Shown here: one piece after another, positions 25,903 through 35,518 of the stretch
How the letters are laid out: the number at the start of each line of letters is the position of its first letter
Numbering within the stretch: position 1 is the first letter of the stretch
From: Bacillota bacterium
GTDB lineage: Bacteria; Bacillota; UBA5301
Direction of reading: 5' to 3'
Assembly: GCA_012735535.1 (NCBI GenBank)
Contig: JAAYHC010000007.1
Span: 1-39,663 of the forward strand
DNA: 39,663 bases
Notes under the pieces: generated by a model
The model's input: only the letters and a program-made list of their open reading frames with translations
The model's database searches: none
What the model was told of the DNA's origin: nothing
Program-made: the position numbers and the translations under genes

Positions 25903-26824
25903 GAGCCAGCTCCTCTCGCATCTGCCGCCGGGCCGCCACTACCTCCGCCGGAGCCAGTACTTGGCAGGCTGCCGGTATGATGCTGAACTCTTTCGGGGCA
26001 TTGCCGATAAAATTACCCTCAGCTTGCGAGGGCACCACACCCGCCTCGGACCCGGGTCTGATCACCACTTTCCGCGCCCGAAAGACTTTGATCTTCGGAT
26101 GAGTAAGGTGCTCTCCCCGGTAGACACTGGGAAAGGCGCGCAAAAAAGCGGGCACGCTCAGGTCCTCCAAGACGACGACATCAAAATATCCGTCGTCAAC
26201 CTCCGCCGTCGGAGCGATATACATCCCGCCGCCAAAATACTTACCGTTGGCGACCACGACCAGAATCGTCTCGAAGTAATACTCTACGCCGTCCAAGACC
26301 AGTTGCACCGGGATTGGTCTCAAGGTCAAGAGCGATCTGAGCATAGCATAGACATAGGCAGCCGACCCGCGCAACCATTTAGCCTTCTCCACCATCGTCC
26401 GGGCTACGATGGCATCAAAGCCGACCCCGGCGACATTGATAAAGAAAGCATCCCCGACTTTACCCAGATCAACCGCGAAACTCCGGGCTTCGGCCAAGAC
26501 CTGCACGGCCCGGGTCAGATCATCACTGGGTATTTGCAGACTGCGGGCAAAGTCGTTACCCGAGCCGACCGGGATGAGGCCAACACGGACCGGTGAGAGG
26601 GCCAGCCCATTGATCACCTCGGTTAAAGTCCCGTCGCCGCCGACTGCGACCACCACCTGATGGCCGGCCGCCACAGCCTGCCTGGCCAACTCGGTAGCAT
26701 GTCCGGGATGGGCGGTAAAACCAACCGTGTATGACAAACCTTTTTCTTGCAGCAGCGCTTCGATCTGGGGCCACGCCGCCCGGCCCCGGCCACGACCGGC
26801 CACCGGATTGACGATTAAATACAA
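25886..26824 (-). CDS. YegS/DagK-type lipid kinase (diacylglycerol kinase family)
   Basis: This is a soluble lipid kinase of the DAGK catalytic family, 312 residues. It opens YLIVNPVAGRGRG, has the nucleotide-binding VVAVGGDGTLTEVINGL and IPVGSGNDFARSL motifs, and a C-terminal beta-sandwich with GGGMYIAPTAEVDDGYFDVVVL. It likely recycles diacylglycerol to phosphatidic acid (DgkB role), though substrate is not proven. A TTG start is used, with GGGGAGG upstream. The dedA gene follows with overlap. Confidence 0.92.
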   Translation of the reverse strand: MYLIVNPVAGRGRGRAAWPQIEALLQEKGLSYTVGFTAHPGHATELARQAVAAGHQVVVAVGGDGTLTEVINGLALSPVRVGLIPVGSGNDFARSLQIPSDDLTRAVQVLAEARSFAVDLGKVGDAFFINVAGVGFDAIVARTMVEKAKWLRGSAAYVYAMLRSLLTLRPIPVQLVLDGVEYYFETILVVVANGKYFGGGMYIAPTAEVDDGYFDVVVLEDLSVPAFLRAFPSVYRGEHLTHPKIKVFRARKVVIRPGSEAGVVPSQAEGNFIGNAPKEFSIIPAACQVLAPAEVVAARRQMREELALGSLA

Positions 26825-26846
26825 GTTATTTCCTCCCCGCCTACGC

Positions 26847-27209
26847 TTAGATAACTGTTAACCCTAGGCTGATCTCTAGTGCATCATTTACTTTTTCCAT
26901 ATACTCTAAATCGAGTTTGCATACCTTCTCTTTTAACCGGTGTTTATCAATTGTTCTGATCTGTTCCAGCAAAACCAGCGAATCTTTCTCGAGCCCATAG
27001 CGTGCCGCCGGCAAGACGACATGAGTCGGGAGTTTGGCCTTATGAATCCGCGAGGTTACGGCCGCCACAATCGTAGTCGGGCTATAGAGGTTGCCCACAT
27101 CGTTTTGTAACACCAATACCGGGCGCGTCCCGCCTTGTTCCGAGCCTTGGACCGGGCTGAGATCGGCAAAGTATACTTCACCGCGCACGACCTTGAGCTG
27201 CTCACGCAT
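26847..27209 (-). CDS. ndoA: MazF/EndoA-type mRNA interferase toxin
   Basis: This 120-residue endoribonuclease of the MazF/PemK family starts [21 protein letters not shown], with [13 protein letters not shown], the [10 protein letters not shown] segment and [17 protein letters not shown], all close to Bacillus EndoA. It cleaves mRNA, probably at a UACAU-like site. The ATG overlaps the antitoxin stop by eight bases, and GGAGGAG is seven bases upstream. An upstream extension of the frame lies in the antitoxin and is not used. The chromosomal position beside housekeeping genes resembles the ndoAI-ndoA locus of Bacillus. Confidence 0.95.
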   Translation of the reverse strand: MREQLKVVRGEVYFADLSPVQGSEQGGTRPVLVLQNDVGNLYSPTTIVAAVTSRIHKAKLPTHVVLPAARYGLEKDSLVLLEQIRTIDKHRLKEKVCKLDLEYMEKVNDALEISLGLTVI

Positions 27210-27483
27210 CAGCGTTCTCCTCCAGGAGAAAACGTTCATACAGCGCCCAGGATTCGTCAAGGTTTTCGGCGGCCATTTCCAGATTGAGTGCTCCCATCTC
27301 CAGATAGCCTTGCTGCATCTGCAGCAAGGTTTCGCGGTGGCGCCTCACCCGCATATAACAGCGCATCGCAGCCCGGACAAACTCGCTGCGATTACCGTTA
27401 TGGGCTTTGACCATCGCATCAACTTCGGCCAAAAGACTCTCCGGCAGCGAAATCGCAATTCTGGTTACGGTAGAGGTCGTCAA
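27202..27483 (-). CDS. EndoAI/MazE-type ribbon-helix-helix antitoxin
   Basis: This is a 93-residue partner of the toxin. The N-terminal ribbon-helix-helix ([20 protein letters not shown], then [15 protein letters not shown]) binds DNA and dimerises, and the acidic C-terminal helix ([20 protein letters not shown]) would wrap the toxin. A TTG start with AGGATG upstream is used. It is more like Bacillus EndoAI (RHH) than E. coli MazE (AbrB fold). The pair is probably autoregulated. Confidence 0.92.
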   Translation of the reverse strand: MTTSTVTRIAISLPESLLAEVDAMVKAHNGNRSEFVRAAMRCYMRVRRHRETLLQMQQGYLEMGALNLEMAAENLDESWALYERFLLEENADA

Positions 27484-27500
27484 GCCACATTCATCCTTTC

Positions 27501-28013
27501 TTATACTTTGGATTTATAGTGGCTCAACTTGTTGACGATAATACCGGTCAAACTGCCGGTTAATAATGATACCGCCAGTAGCGGGGGTAATAAATAAAAG
27601 ACCCCGGCCGAACTCACCACCAGCGCATAGACGCCTAGTTGGGCCAGGTTATGGCCGGCCGCTCCGGCGATGCTGATGCCCAGGAGTCCAAAGCCGGGCA
27701 ACCGGAGCAAAACAGCCATCACCAGCAAGGCTGCTGCGGCCCCCGCCGCCGAGAGCCAGAAACCAAGCCCGAACAAGGTCCCCGTAAAGATCGCGGTCAG
27801 TACAACGCGCAAGCCGACCAGCAGCGCCGCCTCCCGCAAACTCAGCCAAAGTAAAGCCAAGAGACTGACGATATTGGCCAGCCCCCACTTCGCCCCCGGC
27901 ACACCCAATGGCGGCAGAAAGACCGACTCGACCAGGCTAAGCGCCAGGGCCAAGGCCAAGAGCATTGCTAGCTGCACCATTTTCCCCACACCGTTACCAG
28001 GTAACCGCATCAT
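27501..28013 (-). CDS. Gx transporter family membrane protein (heptaprenyl diphosphate synthase component I-like)
   Basis: This is a very hydrophobic protein of 170 residues with about five membrane segments. The stretch VFLPPLGVPGAKWGLANIVSLLAL, then FTGTLFGLGFWLSAAGA, is characteristic of the Gx/HepS-component-I-like family (related to ECF transporter S components). Its gene overlaps the NusG-domain-II gene by 20 bases. This pair recurs in anaerobic Firmicutes, often near electron-transfer or flavin genes (recollection). The transported substrate is not established. Confidence 0.85.
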   Translation of the reverse strand: MMRLPGNGVGKMVQLAMLLALALALSLVESVFLPPLGVPGAKWGLANIVSLLALLWLSLREAALLVGLRVVLTAIFTGTLFGLGFWLSAAGAAAALLVMAVLLRLPGFGLLGISIAGAAGHNLAQLGVYALVVSSAGVFYLLPPLLAVSLLTGSLTGIIVNKLSHYKSKV

Positions 28014-28398
28014 AGCGAGCCCTCTCTTGTACCGCCGTGATCAAGACTCCGTTTGGCACACAAATAATCGCCATCGTCTCGCTCGGGAGTCGGCCGGAAT
28101 TAACGCAGATCTGATCAGGACAACCGGCAGCAGTAATGCGGATTGTCCCATCAACCACCACGGCTGTGAGCGAACCGAGCCGGCCAGGAATCGACAGCTC
28201 CTGGTTTTGGGTTAAGTCGACGGTAAACGCCTCCCCGCTCGCCAGGCGCACCACCGCCACCGGCGCCAACGACAGACGCGCCTGGAGCAGCCAGCCGCCG
28301 GCCGCCAAGAAAAGCAGAAAAAGGGAAAGGCCTAAGTCCCGGCAGGTAAAGAGACGCCGCCGCTTAGGCCCGTATAGATTTTCCTTTGCCCCCTGCAT
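27994..28398 (-). CDS. NusG domain II-containing membrane-anchored protein
   Basis: The protein of 134 residues has a basic N-terminus, one membrane anchor (about residues 22-40) and an extracytoplasmic beta-rich domain. The NusG domain II pattern is seen in VVVDGTIRITAAGCPDQICVNSG followed by AIICVPNGVLI, including the CxxxxC pair. The function of this family is unknown, despite the name it has no transcription role here. It lies 16 bases after hemL and overlaps the Gx transporter gene, so it may be co-transcribed with the heme genes. Confidence 0.88.
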   Translation of the reverse strand: MQGAKENLYGPKRRRLFTCRDLGLSLFLLFLAAGGWLLQARLSLAPVAVVRLASGEAFTVDLTQNQELSIPGRLGSLTAVVVDGTIRITAAGCPDQICVNSGRLPSETMAIICVPNGVLITAVQERARYDAVTW

Positions 28399-28414
28399 AC
28401 TGCCTCACATATTT

Positions 28415-29716
28415 CTACTTGCTAATCTGAGAAAAGACCTTGCGAGCCGCAGACAGGGTCTGTTCGATCACCTCGTCGGTATGGGCCAAGGAGAGAAAGA
28501 TCGCCTCGTAGGAGGAGGGAGCGAGGTAAATCCCGTGAGCCAGCATGGCCCGGAAATACCTGCCAAACAGATCCTGGTCGACCGTGGCTGCCGAGGCAAA
28601 ATCAACAACCTCTTGATCGGTGAAGAAGATGCTGAACATCGCACCGACCCGATTGGTCTGCATCGGCAGGCCCGCTTCGGTAGCTGCAGCGTGGAGTCCG
28701 TCGGCCAACCGCTTGCTCAATTCCTCCAAACGTTCGTACGTCCCGGCCTCGCTGAGGATTTCCAAGGTCGTAATACCTGCGGTCATCGCCAAGGGGTTGC
28801 CGGAGAGGGTCCCGGCCTGATAAACCGGTCCGGCCGGCGAGACCTGACTCATAATCTCCGCCTTACCACCGTAGGCGCCCACCGGCAAACCGCCGCCGAT
28901 AACCTTACCGAAGGTGGTCAGATCGGCCTCGATCCCAAACCGCACACCGGCGCCGCCCCAGGCAACCCGGAAGCCGGTCATCACCTCATCAAAGATTAAC
29001 AAGGCCCCGTACTCCTTGGTCACTTCACGCAGCCCCTCTAAGAAACCGGGTTTGGGCGGTACAACTCCCATATTGCCCGCCACCGGTTCCACGATCACGG
29101 CTGCGATCTCCTCGCCAAACTGACGAAAAACCTCTTTGACCGCCGCCAAGTCGTTATAGGGCACGCTCACGGTGTCTTGGGCCGCATTCGGCGTAACCCC
29201 CGGACTATCCGGTACGCCGAAGGTGGTCGCGCCGGATCCGGCCTTGATCAGCAAGCTATCGGCATGCCCGTGATAACAGCCGATAAATTTGACAATTTTC
29301 GGACGTCCGGTATAGCCCCTGGCCAGGCGGAGCGCGCTCATCGTCGCTTCGGTACCGGAGTTGACCATCCGGACCATTTCCACCGACGGGACCGCTGCAC
29401 AGATCAATTTGGCCAGTTTGATTTCGAGCTCGGTTGGGGCGCCAAAACTCACCCCGCGCTCGACCGCGTGCTTCAAGGCGGCCACCACCTCGGGGTGCGC
29501 ATGACCTAAGATCAACGGCCCCCAGGAACCGACATAGTCAATGTAGCGATTGCCATCCGCATCCCAGATATAGCAGCCGGAACCTTTTTCGATAAAGACG
29601 GGATTGCGCCCGACTGAGCGAAAAGCGCGCACCGGACTATTGACCCCGCCCGGGATCACCTTTTGCGCTTCGGCGAACAGCCGATCGGATTTGTCCGTAC
29701 GTAGAGCGTTGACCAT
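28415..29716 (-). CDS. hemL: HemL, glutamate-1-semialdehyde 2,1-aminomutase
   Basis: HemL converts glutamate-1-semialdehyde to 5-aminolevulinate with PLP. The signature is complete: [13 protein letters not shown] near the start, [15 protein letters not shown], the PLP lysine in [19 protein letters not shown], and [15 protein letters not shown]. It has 433 residues. Its ATG overlaps the ahbA-ahbB stop by one base (TAATG) with AAGGAGGG upstream. It is the last gene of the heme operon although it acts second, and together with HemA it shows the C5 route from glutamyl-tRNA. Confidence 0.98.
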   Translation of the reverse strand: MVNALRTDKSDRLFAEAQKVIPGGVNSPVRAFRSVGRNPVFIEKGSGCYIWDADGNRYIDYVGSWGPLILGHAHPEVVAALKHAVERGVSFGAPTELEIKLAKLICAAVPSVEMVRMVNSGTEATMSALRLARGYTGRPKIVKFIGCYHGHADSLLIKAGSGATTFGVPDSPGVTPNAAQDTVSVPYNDLAAVKEVFRQFGEEIAAVIVEPVAGNMGVVPPKPGFLEGLREVTKEYGALLIFDEVMTGFRVAWGGAGVRFGIEADLTTFGKVIGGGLPVGAYGGKAEIMSQVSPAGPVYQAGTLSGNPLAMTAGITTLEILSEAGTYERLEELSKRLADGLHAAATEAGLPMQTNRVGAMFSIFFTDQEVVDFASAATVDQDLFGRYFRAMLAHGIYLAPSSYEAIFLSLAHTDEVIEQTLSAARKVFSQISK

Positions 29717-30744
29717 TACGAGTCCCTCCTTGGGGCACGATAAATCATTCTCTCTTTTTTCAGCTCTTTCACCGTAAAGAGCAGGTGGTAATCGCTGATT
29801 TGCGCGGCTTGGGCGATCTCAGCGGCAATCTGTTCGCACTCCTCGTGCGAGGAGGCATGCAGCATCGTATACAAATTGTACGGCCACTCGGCGTAGGTCG
29901 GACGGGCATAACAATGGCTGACCGCTTTGAAGGTCGCCATAATCCGCCCAACTTCTTCCTCGCGCTCCGCCGGTACCGCCCACACCCCCATCGCGTTCGC
30001 ACTCAGGCCGACCGCATAGTGTTTGAGGGTGGCCCCAAACCGCCGGATCACCCCGGCGGCGATCAGCTCCTGCAAACGCTGGAGCAGGGTTTCGATACTG
30101 AGATTGAGCTTGGCCGCAAAGGGCGCAAACGGGCTGGTCTCTGCCGCCAATTCCGTCTGGAAAGCCTCGATCAACTGCCAATCCTGCTCCGAAAGCGCCA
30201 CCGGCCCGGCCGCGTGCTGGGCCTGGCTTTGCCCGGGTGCATCCCGCAAGGCGGCGTCCGCACCTTCTAAATCAAACTGCACCTTGATCTTATACAACCG
30301 ACGGGCAGGTAACGGCAGCAAATCCGTAATCCCCGTCTTGGCCTTGATCTCGGCCAGCGTTGCCTCGACCTCGGCCTGGGTCGGCGCGGTGAGGGTGAAC
30401 CACAGGTTATACCGCAGCTCGAACCCGTCACGAGCCTCCCGCAAATAGTTATGGGTTACCCCCTCATAGCTGTTGATCAGCTCCACCGCTCGCTCTAGCT
30501 CAGCCTCGGGACAGGCGGCCGCCACCAACAAACTCCGGTACCCGATACTCTTGCTATCGAAGACCGGACCTAAACGGCGCACCAGCCCGCCGGCCTGCCA
30601 GGCTGCGACCTTCGCGATGACCTCGTCCTCGGAGAGCCCGACCTGTTCGGCTAGGATCGCAAAAGGGCGCTCGACAAGTGGAAAAGACCTTTGTAACAGA
30701 TCCAGCAACCGTTTATCCGCTGCTGACAGGGGTTGGCCCGACAT
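29716..30744 (-). CDS. AhbA-AhbB fusion, siroheme decarboxylase
   Basis: This 342-residue protein has two Lrp/AsnC-like siroheme decarboxylase units that are usually separate subunits. The first (about residues 5-165) has [21 protein letters not shown] and GVTHNYLRE...YNLWFTL, as in AhbA. The second (about 185-342) has [23 protein letters not shown] and [21 protein letters not shown], as in AhbB. Together they remove the two acetate carboxyls of siroheme to give 12,18-didecarboxysiroheme. Both helix-turn-helix and ligand domains are present in each half. The ATG overlaps the ahbD stop by one base (TAATG). The order of subunits in the fusion is my assignment from motif similarity. Confidence 0.9.
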   Translation of the reverse strand: MSGQPLSAADKRLLDLLQRSFPLVERPFAILAEQVGLSEDEVIAKVAAWQAGGLVRRLGPVFDSKSIGYRSLLVAAACPEAELERAVELINSYEGVTHNYLREARDGFELRYNLWFTLTAPTQAEVEATLAEIKAKTGITDLLPLPARRLYKIKVQFDLEGADAALRDAPGQSQAQHAAGPVALSEQDWQLIEAFQTELAAETSPFAPFAAKLNLSIETLLQRLQELIAAGVIRRFGATLKHYAVGLSANAMGVWAVPAEREEEVGRIMATFKAVSHCYARPTYAEWPYNLYTMLHASSHEECEQIAAEIAQAAQISDYHLLFTVKELKKERMIYRAPRRDS

Positions 30745-31754
30745 TAAGCTCCCGCTCCCGCAGCTGTAGCTCCGGCCCGATAGAGGCACCACGGATCTTC
30801 AGCCATATAGTCTCCGTCGGTGGCGTAGTATGCCCTGGCCCGACAACCGCCGCAGACATCCTTATGGTCACAGGTTCCGCACCGACCGCCCCATTCCATC
30901 GTCCGCAGATCCTTGAAGATCGGTGATTCGGCCCAGATCTTGTCAAAGGGGGTCTCAAGGACATTGCCCACCTTAAGCGGCAGGTACGGACAGGGGTTAA
31001 CATCGCCGTTCGGCGTAATTACGCAGTAGGATGTGCCGGCCAAGCAGCCGCGGGTGAAGCGCATCTCCATCCCCTTCATCCGGGCAATCCGCATGAACTG
31101 CGGGGCACAGGTGGGTTTGAGCTCGATATCCACCATTTTCTGCTTATCCAGAATCCGGTGGAGCAAGCGTTCGTAATGGGCCGCGGTCAGCATCTCGCCG
31201 ACCAATTCTTTGCCCCGACCGGTCGGTACGAGGAAAAAGACATGGTGCGCTTCGGCCCCTAATTCAACCGCCAAATCGGTGATATTCTCCACATCGTCAT
31301 AATTGGGCTCGGTGACGGTCGTATGCAGCTGAACCCCGAGGCCAACCTCGAGACAGTTCTTGACGCCTTCAATCGCTGCCGCCCAGGACCCCGGGACCTG
31401 ATGCAACTCATCGTGATGATCAGGGGTTGAGCTGTGGATAGAAATACCCATCCGCAGAGCTCCGGCATCCTTGAGTTTTTGCGCCACCTCTTTGGTGATC
31501 AGGGTGCCGTTGGAGCCGAAAACCGGCCGCATCCCTAACTCTCTGGCGTAAGCAACCAAATCATAAATGTCATCCCGCAGCATCGGCTCACCGCCGCTGA
31601 AGACCATGATCTTGAAGCCCGAACGAGCAATCTCCTCCAGCAACTTCATCCCTTCGGCGGTCGTCAGCTCCCGCTGCTCTTTAGCGCCGGCATCCCGATA
31701 ACAGTGTTTACACTTGAGATTGCAGGCCCGCGTCGTATTCCAAGAAATGATCAT
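30744..31754 (-). CDS. ahbD: AhbD-type radical SAM heme synthase (NirJ2-like)
   Basis: This is a radical SAM enzyme of 336 residues that oxidatively decarboxylates the two propionates of Fe-coproporphyrin III to the vinyls of heme. The 4Fe-4S ligands are C11, C15 and C18 in [24 protein letters not shown]-like C-terminal region holds GCLAGTSYC, NPCPYLPL and CGTCDHKDVCGGCRARA. The short N-terminus before the cluster motif is typical of AhbD/NirJ2 and distinguishes it from AhbC in the same operon. The ATG overlaps the hemB stop (TAATG), and GGAGGAG lies upstream. Assignment to AhbD rather than AhbC rests on family-level resemblance. Confidence 0.87.
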   Translation of the reverse strand: MIISWNTTRACNLKCKHCYRDAGAKEQRELTTAEGMKLLEEIARSGFKIMVFSGGEPMLRDDIYDLVAYARELGMRPVFGSNGTLITKEVAQKLKDAGALRMGISIHSSTPDHHDELHQVPGSWAAAIEGVKNCLEVGLGVQLHTTVTEPNYDDVENITDLAVELGAEAHHVFFLVPTGRGKELVGEMLTAAHYERLLHRILDKQKMVDIELKPTCAPQFMRIARMKGMEMRFTRGCLAGTSYCVITPNGDVNPCPYLPLKVGNVLETPFDKIWAESPIFKDLRTMEWGGRCGTCDHKDVCGGCRARAYYATDGDYMAEDPWCLYRAGATAAGAGA

Positions 31755-32737
31755 TAATGCTCCTCCTTTAACCATTTAGCCGCATCTTTAGCCCAATAGG
31801 TCAAGATCAGGTCTGCACCTGCCCGCTTCATACTGAGCAACATTTCCAAAGCTACGGCTTTTTCATCAATCCAGCCTTTAGCGGCTGCAGCTTTAACCAT
31901 TGAATATTCCCCGCTGACATTGTAGGCGGCTATCGGCACCGGAAACTCATCCGCGACAAGTTTAATAACGTCGAGATAAGCCAAGGCCGGTTTGACCATG
32001 ATGATATCCGCACCTTCAGCGAGGTCCAGTTGCGCTTCCCGGAGCGCTTCGCGGCTATTGGCCGGATCCATTTGGTAGCTTCGCCGATCGCCGAAGACCG
32101 GCGTCGAATCCAAAGCCTCCCGAAATGGGCCATACATCGCCGAGGCGTATTTAACCGCGTAGGAGATTATGCCGACGTGGGTCAGGCCCTCACTATCCAG
32201 TCGCTGCCGAATGGCTCCGACCCGACCGTCCATCATATCCGATGGAGCAACATAGTCGGCACCGGCCTCTGCATGGGAATAAGCGATCCGGGCCAAGTAT
32301 TCCAGGCTGGGGTCATTGAGAATCTCCTGCCCGGAAACCACGCCACAATGGCCATGATCGGTATAATCACAGAGACAGACATCGGTGATCAGGACCAGCT
32401 CGGGAACGGCAGCCTTGATCGCTCTCAGAGCCTCTTGCACCGGGCCGTCCGCCTGCCATCCGGCAGAACCCACCGCATCTTTGTACTCCGGGATCCCAAA
32501 GAGGAGAATGGCCGGTACACCTAACCGATAAACTGCTTCCGCCTCTTTGACAATCTCGTCGACCGATAGATGATAGTTCCCCGGCATCGCCGCAATCTCC
32601 TTGCGCACCCCTTGGCCCGGACAAACAAACATTGGATAAATGAAGTCTGCCGGGTCCAACCGGGTTTCAGCGATCATGCGCCGGATCTCGGAACTGCGCC
32701 GGTTGCGCCGCAGCCGGGTGATGGGATAATGTGCCAC
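31754..32737 (-). CDS. hemB: HemB, delta-aminolevulinic acid dehydratase (zinc-type)
   Basis: HemB condenses two 5-aminolevulinates to porphobilinogen. It has [18 protein letters not shown] at the start and the zinc-cysteine motif [15 protein letters not shown], so it is the zinc-dependent rather than the Mg-dependent form. The two Schiff-base lysines are in [17 protein letters not shown] and [10 protein letters not shown]. It has 327 residues. A GTG start with GAGGGGAG upstream is used, 15 bases after ahbC. It sits between the two radical SAM genes, an arrangement that ties early and late heme steps in one transcript. Confidence 0.97.
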   Translation of the reverse strand: MAHYPITRLRRNRRSSEIRRMIAETRLDPADFIYPMFVCPGQGVRKEIAAMPGNYHLSVDEIVKEAEAVYRLGVPAILLFGIPEYKDAVGSAGWQADGPVQEALRAIKAAVPELVLITDVCLCDYTDHGHCGVVSGQEILNDPSLEYLARIAYSHAEAGADYVAPSDMMDGRVGAIRQRLDSEGLTHVGIISYAVKYASAMYGPFREALDSTPVFGDRRSYQMDPANSREALREAQLDLAEGADIIMVKPALAYLDVIKLVADEFPVPIAAYNVSGEYSMVKAAAAKGWIDEKAVALEMLLSMKRAGADLILTYWAKDAAKWLKEEH

Positions 32738-32752
32738 GATCTCCCCTCCCGA

Positions 32753-33955
32753 TTAGCCAACTTTCTCCGCCGATTCGACAATCCCGATCTCTTCATCGGT
32801 GAGATAACAGGCCGGGTCCTCAGCCCACATATCACCATGGACAACCTCAGCCCTGATCCGGCAGCCACCACAAATGGAGGTGTATTTGCACGCAGCGCAG
32901 CGCCCTTTGACATGGGCAGCTTTATCCCGCATCATGACCAGGAACTCGTCTTGGGAATTCCGCCAGATCTCGCTGAATTTCTGTTCTTTCACATTGCCCA
33001 GGGTCCGGTGGCCCCAGAATTGGCAGGCATGCACGTTACCAAAGGGGTCAACATTGGACATTTTCACTCCGGCCGAACAACCGCCGTGCATCTTGAGGAG
33101 CTGCCAGACCTCCTCCGCCCGTTCGGGCAGATGTTTCAGCACATACTGATAGATGTACACGCCATCGGCGTGGTTGTCGGTGGTCAGAATTTCGATCTCG
33201 AGCCCTTTATCCTTAAGTTCAAATGATTTCCGCACCAAGAACTCGATGATCTCCCGCTTCTGAGCATGGGTGGTATCCAGTTCAAGCATCTCCTTGCCGC
33301 GACCGGCGTACACCAGATGATACATACAGAACCTCGGAATCCGCTCCCGCTCAACCAGTTCCATCACTACCGGCAGGTCGTCAATGTTCTTGGCATTGAC
33401 CGTAAAGCGGACGCCGGCCTTCACCCCGGCTTCCAGCGAGTTCTTAATCCCGGTGATCGCTTTCTGGAAAGCTCCGGGAACCCCGCGAAACTCGTCGTGT
33501 TTCTTCTCGGCACCGTCGATACTCACCCCAACATACTGGAAGCCGGCCTCTTTAATCGCTTTGGCCTTCTCCGGAGTGATCAAGGTGCCGTTGGTGGAAA
33601 TGACCGGGCGCAGCCCCTTCTCTGCCGCCATCCGGCCAAGGTCAAAGAGTTCTTTACGCAACAACGGCTCACCGCCGGAAAAAAGTAGCACCGGAATCTG
33701 CATCTCGCCGAGGTCTTCGATGAAGCTGATCGCCTCTTCGGTCGTCAATTCTCCGGAATAGTCGCGGTCTTCGGCATTGATGTAACAATGTTCACAAAGC
33801 AAGTTGCAGCGATTGGTGGTATTCCAGACCACGAGCGGACGGGCATCCGATGAGAACTGTAACAAGTGTGGCGGCAACTTTCTGGTATCCCGGCCATAAT
33901 TGAGGGCCTCCGAAACCGTCGCCTGTCCGCAAAGTAACTTTGTGCACCCAATCAT
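32753..33955 (-). CDS. ahbC: AhbC-type radical SAM didecarboxysiroheme deacetylase (NirJ1-like)
   Basis: AhbC removes the acetate side chains of 12,18-didecarboxysiroheme to give Fe-coproporphyrin III. It begins MIGCTKLLCGQ, as do AhbC/NirJ1 proteins. The radical SAM ligands are C50, C54 and C57 in WNTTNRCNLLCEHC, and a SPASM auxiliary cluster is indicated by GGCSAGVKMSNVD, HACQFWGH and CAACKYTSICGGC. It has 400 residues. The ATG at 33955 has AAGGGG eight bases upstream; an ATG two codons earlier has only two bases of spacing. Part of the ten-gene heme operon. Confidence 0.88.
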   Translation of the reverse strand: MIGCTKLLCGQATVSEALNYGRDTRKLPPHLLQFSSDARPLVVWNTTNRCNLLCEHCYINAEDRDYSGELTTEEAISFIEDLGEMQIPVLLFSGGEPLLRKELFDLGRMAAEKGLRPVISTNGTLITPEKAKAIKEAGFQYVGVSIDGAEKKHDEFRGVPGAFQKAITGIKNSLEAGVKAGVRFTVNAKNIDDLPVVMELVERERIPRFCMYHLVYAGRGKEMLELDTTHAQKREIIEFLVRKSFELKDKGLEIEILTTDNHADGVYIYQYVLKHLPERAEEVWQLLKMHGGCSAGVKMSNVDPFGNVHACQFWGHRTLGNVKEQKFSEIWRNSQDEFLVMMRDKAAHVKGRCAACKYTSICGGCRIRAEVVHGDMWAEDPACYLTDEEIGIVESAEKVG

Positions 33956-33976
33956 TCTCATTTCCCCTTTATCTTG

Positions 33977-35518
33977 TTAGTGAGTATAAAAAGAGACTAA
34001 GGCCTGAACCAGCCCGTCAATGGTGTATTCCGCAGCTTCGATATCGACTTTAATACCGGCTTCAAGGGCTGTCTGCTTGGTAATCGGGCCAATACAGGCA
34101 ATAGTCACATCTTTGAGCAACTCAAGCCCGCCTCCGCTCCGGGTGAGCAGAGCGAGAAAGTTTTTCACGGTAGATGAACTGGTGAAGGTGACACAATCCA
34201 CCGTGCCCTCGGCTAGCTCGGCCAGGAGACTCTCACCGGCCGAATCATCGCGAATCGTTTTGTAAACCGGGACTTCGAGGACCTGGGCTCCCCGTTTCCG
34301 GAGTTCGTCCGGTAAAACTGTCCGCGCCTCCAGCGCCCGGGGAATCAATACCTTGCGGCCGCGCACCTCCGCCTCCGGGAAACCGCTCAATAAAGACTCG
34401 GCGACAAACTCATCCGGGACGAAATCGACTCTGAGACCGCGCGCCCACAGGCTATCTGCGGTCGCTTTGCCGATCGCCGCGAGCTTGGCCCGGCCGAGAG
34501 AGCGAATATCATGGCCGGTAGCAAAGAGGCGCTCAATAAAAGCGTTGACCCCATTCACACTTGTAAAAACAATCCAATCAAAGCCTGCAGCCAGTTGCTC
34601 AATCGCCGCATCGACCGGAGCATAAGAATCCGGCTCGACAATCTTGATCGCCGGATACTCCAGCGGCTCAGCGCCAAGCGCGGCTAACCGCTCGGTTAGT
34701 TCGCTGGCTTGGGCTCTGGCCCGGGTGACAATGATTCGCTTGCCGAAAAGCGGCTTGTCTTCGAACCAGCGCAGGGTCGGCCGGAGGGAGACCACCTCGC
34801 CAACCACGATGATCGCCGGCGCCTTAAAGTTGGCCGCTTGAACCTTGTCCACGATATCGGCCAAAGTCCCTTCGAGAACTTCCTGCCTGGGTGTGGTCCC
34901 CCAGCGCACCAAAGCCACCGGGGTCTCCGGCATCCGCCCGTGGGCCACCAGTTCGGCAACGATCTGCGGTAGATTGCTCACACCCATTAAAAAAACCAAG
35001 GTATCGGTAGCGGTAGCAAGCTTCTCCCAATTAATCGCAGAGGTCTCCTTGGTCGGATCCTCGTGTCCGGTGACGATGGAAACCGAAGAAGCGATGCCGC
35101 GATGGGTCACCGGAATCCCGGCATAGGCCGGGGCACTGATCGCCGAGGTCACGCCGGGGACCACTTCGAATTTGATCCCATGGCGCAAGCAGTATTCGGC
35201 TTCTTCGCCGCCCCGTCCGAAAACGTATGGATCCCCGCCCTTGAGACGGCAGACCAGCTTGCCGGCGAGCGCCTTTTCCACCAAGACTTGGTTGATCTCA
35301 TCCTGAGTCAGGGTATGCCGGTTGGCCATTTTGCCGACATAGATCAGTTCGGCATCAGGACGGGCATAAGCCAAGAGTTTCCGGTTGGCCAAATAATCAT
35401 AAACCACCACATCAGCCTGTTCGATACACTCTTTACCCTTAACCGTGATCAGTCCGGGATCTCCGGCGCCGGCTCCCACTAAAAAAACCTTGCCTACCCC
35501 TGGAGTATACTCAAGCAT
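33977..35518 (-). CDS. CobA-HemD fusion, uroporphyrinogen III methyltransferase / synthase
   Basis: This is a bifunctional protein of 513 residues. Residues 1-245 are the SUMT domain with KVFLVGAGAGDPGLITVKG, CRLKGGDPYVFGRG and GVTSAISAPAYAGIPVTHRG. Residues 255-513 are uroporphyrinogen III synthase with RIIVTRARAQASELTERL, FTSVNGVNAF and FTSSSTVKNF. It closes the tetrapyrrole ring with the correct D-ring inversion and then methylates it to precorrin-2. The fusion commits flux toward siroheme, consistent with the Ahb route. The ATG overlaps hemC by eight bases with GGAGAGGG three bases upstream. Confidence 0.96.
   Translation of the reverse strand: MLEYTPGVGKVFLVGAGAGDPGLITVKGKECIEQADVVVYDYLANRKLLAYARPDAELIYVGKMANRHTLTQDEINQVLVEKALAGKLVCRLKGGDPYVFGRGGEEAEYCLRHGIKFEVVPGVTSAISAPAYAGIPVTHRGIASSVSIVTGHEDPTKETSAINWEKLATATDTLVFLMGVSNLPQIVAELVAHGRMPETPVALVRWGTTPRQEVLEGTLADIVDKVQAANFKAPAIIVVGEVVSLRPTLRWFEDKPLFGKRIIVTRARAQASELTERLAALGAEPLEYPAIKIVEPDSYAPVDAAIEQLAAGFDWIVFTSVNGVNAFIERLFATGHDIRSLGRAKLAAIGKATADSLWARGLRVDFVPDEFVAESLLSGFPEAEVRGRKVLIPRALEARTVLPDELRKRGAQVLEVPVYKTIRDDSAGESLLAELAEGTVDCVTFTSSSTVKNFLALLTRSGGGLELLKDVTIACIGPITKQTALEAGIKVDIEAAEYTIDGLVQALVSFYTH

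Noticed and set aside
26847-27260. Longer MazF starting inside the antitoxin gene
   Set aside because: The extra 17 residues are out-of-frame antitoxin sequence; the ATG at 27209 has GGAGGAG at ideal spacing.
26847-27483. Toxin-antitoxin pair as a sign of a mobile island
   Set aside because: Homology to the chromosomal EndoAI/EndoA pair, matching base composition and tight packing with housekeeping genes suggest a resident locus; no integrase or attachment site was seen.
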